DNA of 6,709 nucleotides, taken from assembly GCA_039714155.1 (NCBI GenBank), contig JBDLJX010000125.1:1-6709 (forward strand), given 5' to 3'. A program made the position numbers and the translations under genes. The stretch's first letter is position 1; every line of letters starts with the position of its first letter. The notes beneath the pieces were generated by a model, which was not told the origin of the DNA, searched no databases, and saw nothing but the letters and a program-made list of their open reading frames with translations. The stretch comes from SZUA-186 sp039714155 (GTDB taxonomy: Bacteria; Pseudomonadota; Gammaproteobacteria; UBA9214). Positions 5,324-6,709 of this stretch are shown piece after piece.

Positions 5324-5954
5324 CACGGTCGATCGCTGGGCAGCCACGGCCGGACTGCTGGCAGCACCGTTTTACCTGATGCTGATTATCTTGCTCGGTA
5401 CATTGGAACCGGGATTCAGCCACCGTACCTCGCTCATGAGCACGCTCGGCGGAGTACCGGGCATACGCGGACTTGCATTCAATATCAGTGTTGCCGCGAC
5501 GGGCGTGTTTGTGATCACATTCGCGATCGGCCTGCAGCGCCAGCTTCCGCCGAGATGGACCGCCAAGGTGGGCTCCGCATTGTTAGTGATCGGTGGCCTG
5601 GGGTTTATCGGCGCGGGTATACACCAGATATTCCAGTTCATCCTTCCGGTCAGGGACCTGACATGGGTGACAGCATCCTGTTTAAATCGAATTCCCCTGT
5701 TCCCAGGTGATGACCGGGGTCAGAAAAACTTCTTTGCCATATCGAGTAAATCATCGGCAACGGAGCCGTCTCCATTGGCATCCGGCATTGCTGTAAGCAT
5801 ATTGCTCGTGGCGGAACCGTCGTTGCCCGCCGCAGCCGATTGCTTGCTCATCATGCCCATGGCAGCGGCAGCGACCATGGGCAGCATCTGCTTCAGGATG
5901 CCGCTATCCAGCCCGGTTGCCGCAGCAGCCTGCCCGCACCGCCCGGGAAACTAA
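5307..5954 (+). pseudogene. Truncated DUF998 membrane protein with an out-of-context tail
   Basis: The first 115 or so residues resemble DUF998 (PF06197): TM1 about 12-33, the family-typical FSHRTSLMSTLGG loop (37-49), TM2 about 55-76, and TM3 about 86-112. Full-length relatives have about 200 aa and six or so helices, and homology stops near residue 115-125 (about 5650-5690). From about codon 138 on, the frame is antisense to the DUF937 remnant, so the tail to the stop at 5954 is not meaningful protein. I looked for a frameshifted continuation in the other frames and found none. The presumed start is TTG 5307, 17 bp inside the lactonase gene, with a weak ribosome-binding site; the overlap suggests a former operon. 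The gene is most likely broken by a deletion or rearrangement. Confidence 0.65.
5720..5950 (-). pseudogene. C-terminal remnant of a DUF937 (YidB-like) protein
   Basis: On the minus strand the frame running from just after the YegP stop codon to TGA 5720-5722 encodes about 76 residues. They contain LDSGILKQMLPM, VAAAAMGMMSKQ, and PDANGDGSVADDLLDMAKKFF at the very end. This is how DUF937 proteins typically finish: a LxxMLPxxAxxxMG helix, a Gly/Ser-rich linker, then a DxDGDGSxxDD calcium-loop-like motif and a short hydrophobic helix. The N-terminal half of the family (roughly the first 100 or so residues) is missing, and no start codon with a ribosome-binding site precedes the conserved part; the first Met is in MLPM at about 5887. 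Its 5' end abuts the yegP stop exactly, and its 3' end abuts the broken DUF998 gene. Expression would need readthrough of the yegP TAG. Confidence 0.68.
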
Positions 5955-6286
5955 TCCGATTCGTCAGCGACGGATGCTTCTGCCGCGTTGCTTGTTACCG
6001 ACTTCATTCCGTTGCTACAGCCACTTTCTGATTTGTACATCTGGCTCTTGCCAATGCTCTGGCCATTCGTTGCATTCAGCACAAAGTAATCCTTGCCGTC
6101 GTTCGACTTCTTGACTTCAAAATGACCTTCACTCTGTGAATTCTTTTTCACGGACTCGATGCCGTTCATGCAATCGGCCTTGGCCTTATAGCCCTGACTT
6201 GTCAGGATGACTTCCCCATTACCGGCCTTGAGATTGAAATAGTACTTGCCGTCCTTACCTTTTGTGATAACAAATTTTCCTGCCAT
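5951..6286 (-). CDS. yegP: YegP family (UPF0339, DUF1508) two-repeat protein (111 aa)
   Basis: Contains two tandem DUF1508 units, residues 4-49 and 55-100. Each has the pattern (K/H)F-x-(I/V)-x-K-x2-DGK-x-YF-x-L-x-A-x-NG, then a (G/M)YK-(A/S)-x4-C-(M/S)-NG-(I/M)-x-SV helix. That is the same architecture and length as E. coli YegP (about 110 aa). The biochemical role of the family is unknown; it forms a compact dimeric beta fold. The start is set at ATG 6286 because a strong GGAGGAG (6293-6299) lies 6 nt before it. An in-frame ATG at 6301 overlaps that ribosome-binding site and is unlikely. Each repeat carries one Cys (C39, C90). The acidic tail AEASVADESD ends in TAG, beyond which the same frame stays open into the DUF937 remnant. 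It lies 79 bp downstream of the DUF2892 gene on the same strand and may share its transcript. Confidence 0.9.
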   Translation of the reverse strand: MAGKFVITKGKDGKYYFNLKAGNGEVILTSQGYKAKADCMNGIESVKKNSQSEGHFEVKKSNDGKDYFVLNATNGQSIGKSQMYKSESGCSNGMKSVTSNAAEASVADESD

Positions 6287-6365
6287 GACACACTCCTCCA
6301 TTTCCTGGCTTTTTATTGGCTACCAAGCAGCCACTGAAAACACCAGGCTTTGCCTCAGTTGATGG

Positions 6366-6584
6366 CTATTTTAGTCCAACTTTCTCGCCCATGCTCTTTG
6401 TATTGATGCCCGGAAGTGAATATACCGGACAGGTGCCAAATACTCCCGTTACTATCAGGATAAGTCCGATCCAACCGATGGGTGTTTGTATGCCGGTGAA
6501 TACATTTCCGACCAACAGGACACCGACAATGACTCGGATAATACGGTCGATTTTTCCGGTATTACTCTTAAACAGTGAGTTCAT
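6366..6584 (-). CDS. DUF2892 (YgaP-type) small inner-membrane protein (72 aa)
   Basis: A two-helix membrane protein. The signature N-terminus NTGKIDRIIRVIVG (8-21) leads into TM1 (about 15-31); PIGWIGLILIVTGVFG forms TM2 (35-50), followed by the family's TCPVYSLPGINT motif (51-62) with one conserved Cys52. DUF2892 also occurs as the C-terminal membrane part of rhodanese fusions such as YgaP, but no rhodanese is attached here. Its function is unknown; membrane association of sulfur or redox proteins has been suggested for the fused form. The start is ATG 6584, with GGAG (6593-6596) 8 nt upstream; the frame stays open to 6680 but that extension is not family-like. The length is typical for stand-alone members (about 60-75 aa). 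Confidence 0.86.
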   Translation of the reverse strand: MNSLFKSNTGKIDRIIRVIVGVLLVGNVFTGIQTPIGWIGLILIVTGVFGTCPVYSLPGINTKSMGEKVGLK

Positions 6585-6659
6585 GAATGATTCTCCATCC
6601 ATGCGATCCCGCCTAAGGAAGCGTAGTTGAAGGGAAGATAATCGATATTGATCTGCATC

Positions 6660-6689
6660 AAAAAAAGCACAGCTGTCCACAGCCTTTTT
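6660..6689. terminator. Terminator-like hairpin with A- and T-tracts
   Basis: Seven A's (6660-6666), a GC-rich core with GCTG-tcca-CAGC (6672-6683), then CTTTTT (6684-6689). Read on either strand the core is followed by a run of T's: five on plus, seven on minus. It could end transcription of a gene entering from the right (minus strand) or isolate the DUF2892 promoter. The stem is short (4 bp of clean pairing), so this is tentative. Confidence 0.38.
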
Positions 6690-6709
6690 GAAGCAAAATC
6701 AGCTAATTA

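Noticed and set aside
6305..6346. Nested inverted repeats (CCTGG/CCAGG around TGGCT/AGCCA) between the DUF2892 and yegP genes
   Set aside because: The outer stem has long unpaired arms and no T-tract follows on the minus strand, so it does not support a terminator; the two genes may be cotranscribed.

Overview
The window looks like bacterial chromosome from a proteobacterium, most likely a gammaproteobacterium. The grounds are the quinolinate synthase type, a YegP homologue, a COG5606-type antitoxin, and a tRNA-Arg(ACG) 3' portion that matches the proteobacterial gene base for base. I cannot name a genus. No rRNA, CRISPR array, transposase or integrase gene is visible.

Left part (1-2139), which I read as core chromosome. 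A bacterioferritin-like ferritin (231-689, +) converges on nadA, quinolinate synthase of NAD biosynthesis (745-1788, -). Behind nadA is a gene-poor stretch (1789-2470). It holds, on the minus strand, exactly the 3' 45 nt of a tRNA-Arg(ACG), from anticodon loop to CCA, with no 5' half. Those 45 nt are split inside the T-loop by a 79-bp hairpin-rich insertion. A tRNA 3' portion of this kind is the classic footprint of an integrase attachment site. Its orientation implies that foreign DNA lies to its right.

Middle part (2264-4438), which has an accessory character. It contains a COG5606/HigA-like antitoxin whose upstream toxin gene seems reduced to a C-terminal stump overlapping it by ATGA. To its right is a two-gene minus-strand unit with overlapping ends: an exported START/SRPBCC-domain protein and a small lipoprotein with a single c-type heme motif. 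About 400 bp without genes follow, carrying two adjacent perfect hairpins just before the next gene.

Right part (4439-6709). A metallo-beta-lactamase-fold protein has all the metal ligands of AHL lactonases and also their active-site tyrosine, so it is a candidate quorum-quenching enzyme. It overlaps the start of a DUF998 membrane protein that is cut off after about three membrane helices. The broken DUF998 gene runs head-on into the C-terminal remnant of a DUF937 (YidB-like) gene on the other strand. That remnant in turn begins, in the same frame, directly after the stop codon of a two-repeat YegP-like protein. A DUF2892 membrane protein follows. Two partial genes abutting an intact one points to a deletion or rearrangement scar at about 5690-5950.

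The genes do not form one pathway. The recognisable functions are iron storage, NAD synthesis, a relic toxin-antitoxin module, an envelope heme-protein pair, a lactonase and small envelope or stress proteins. The strongest leads for follow-up are the interrupted tRNA-Arg/att relic, the DUF998/DUF937/YegP junction and the START-cytochrome pair.
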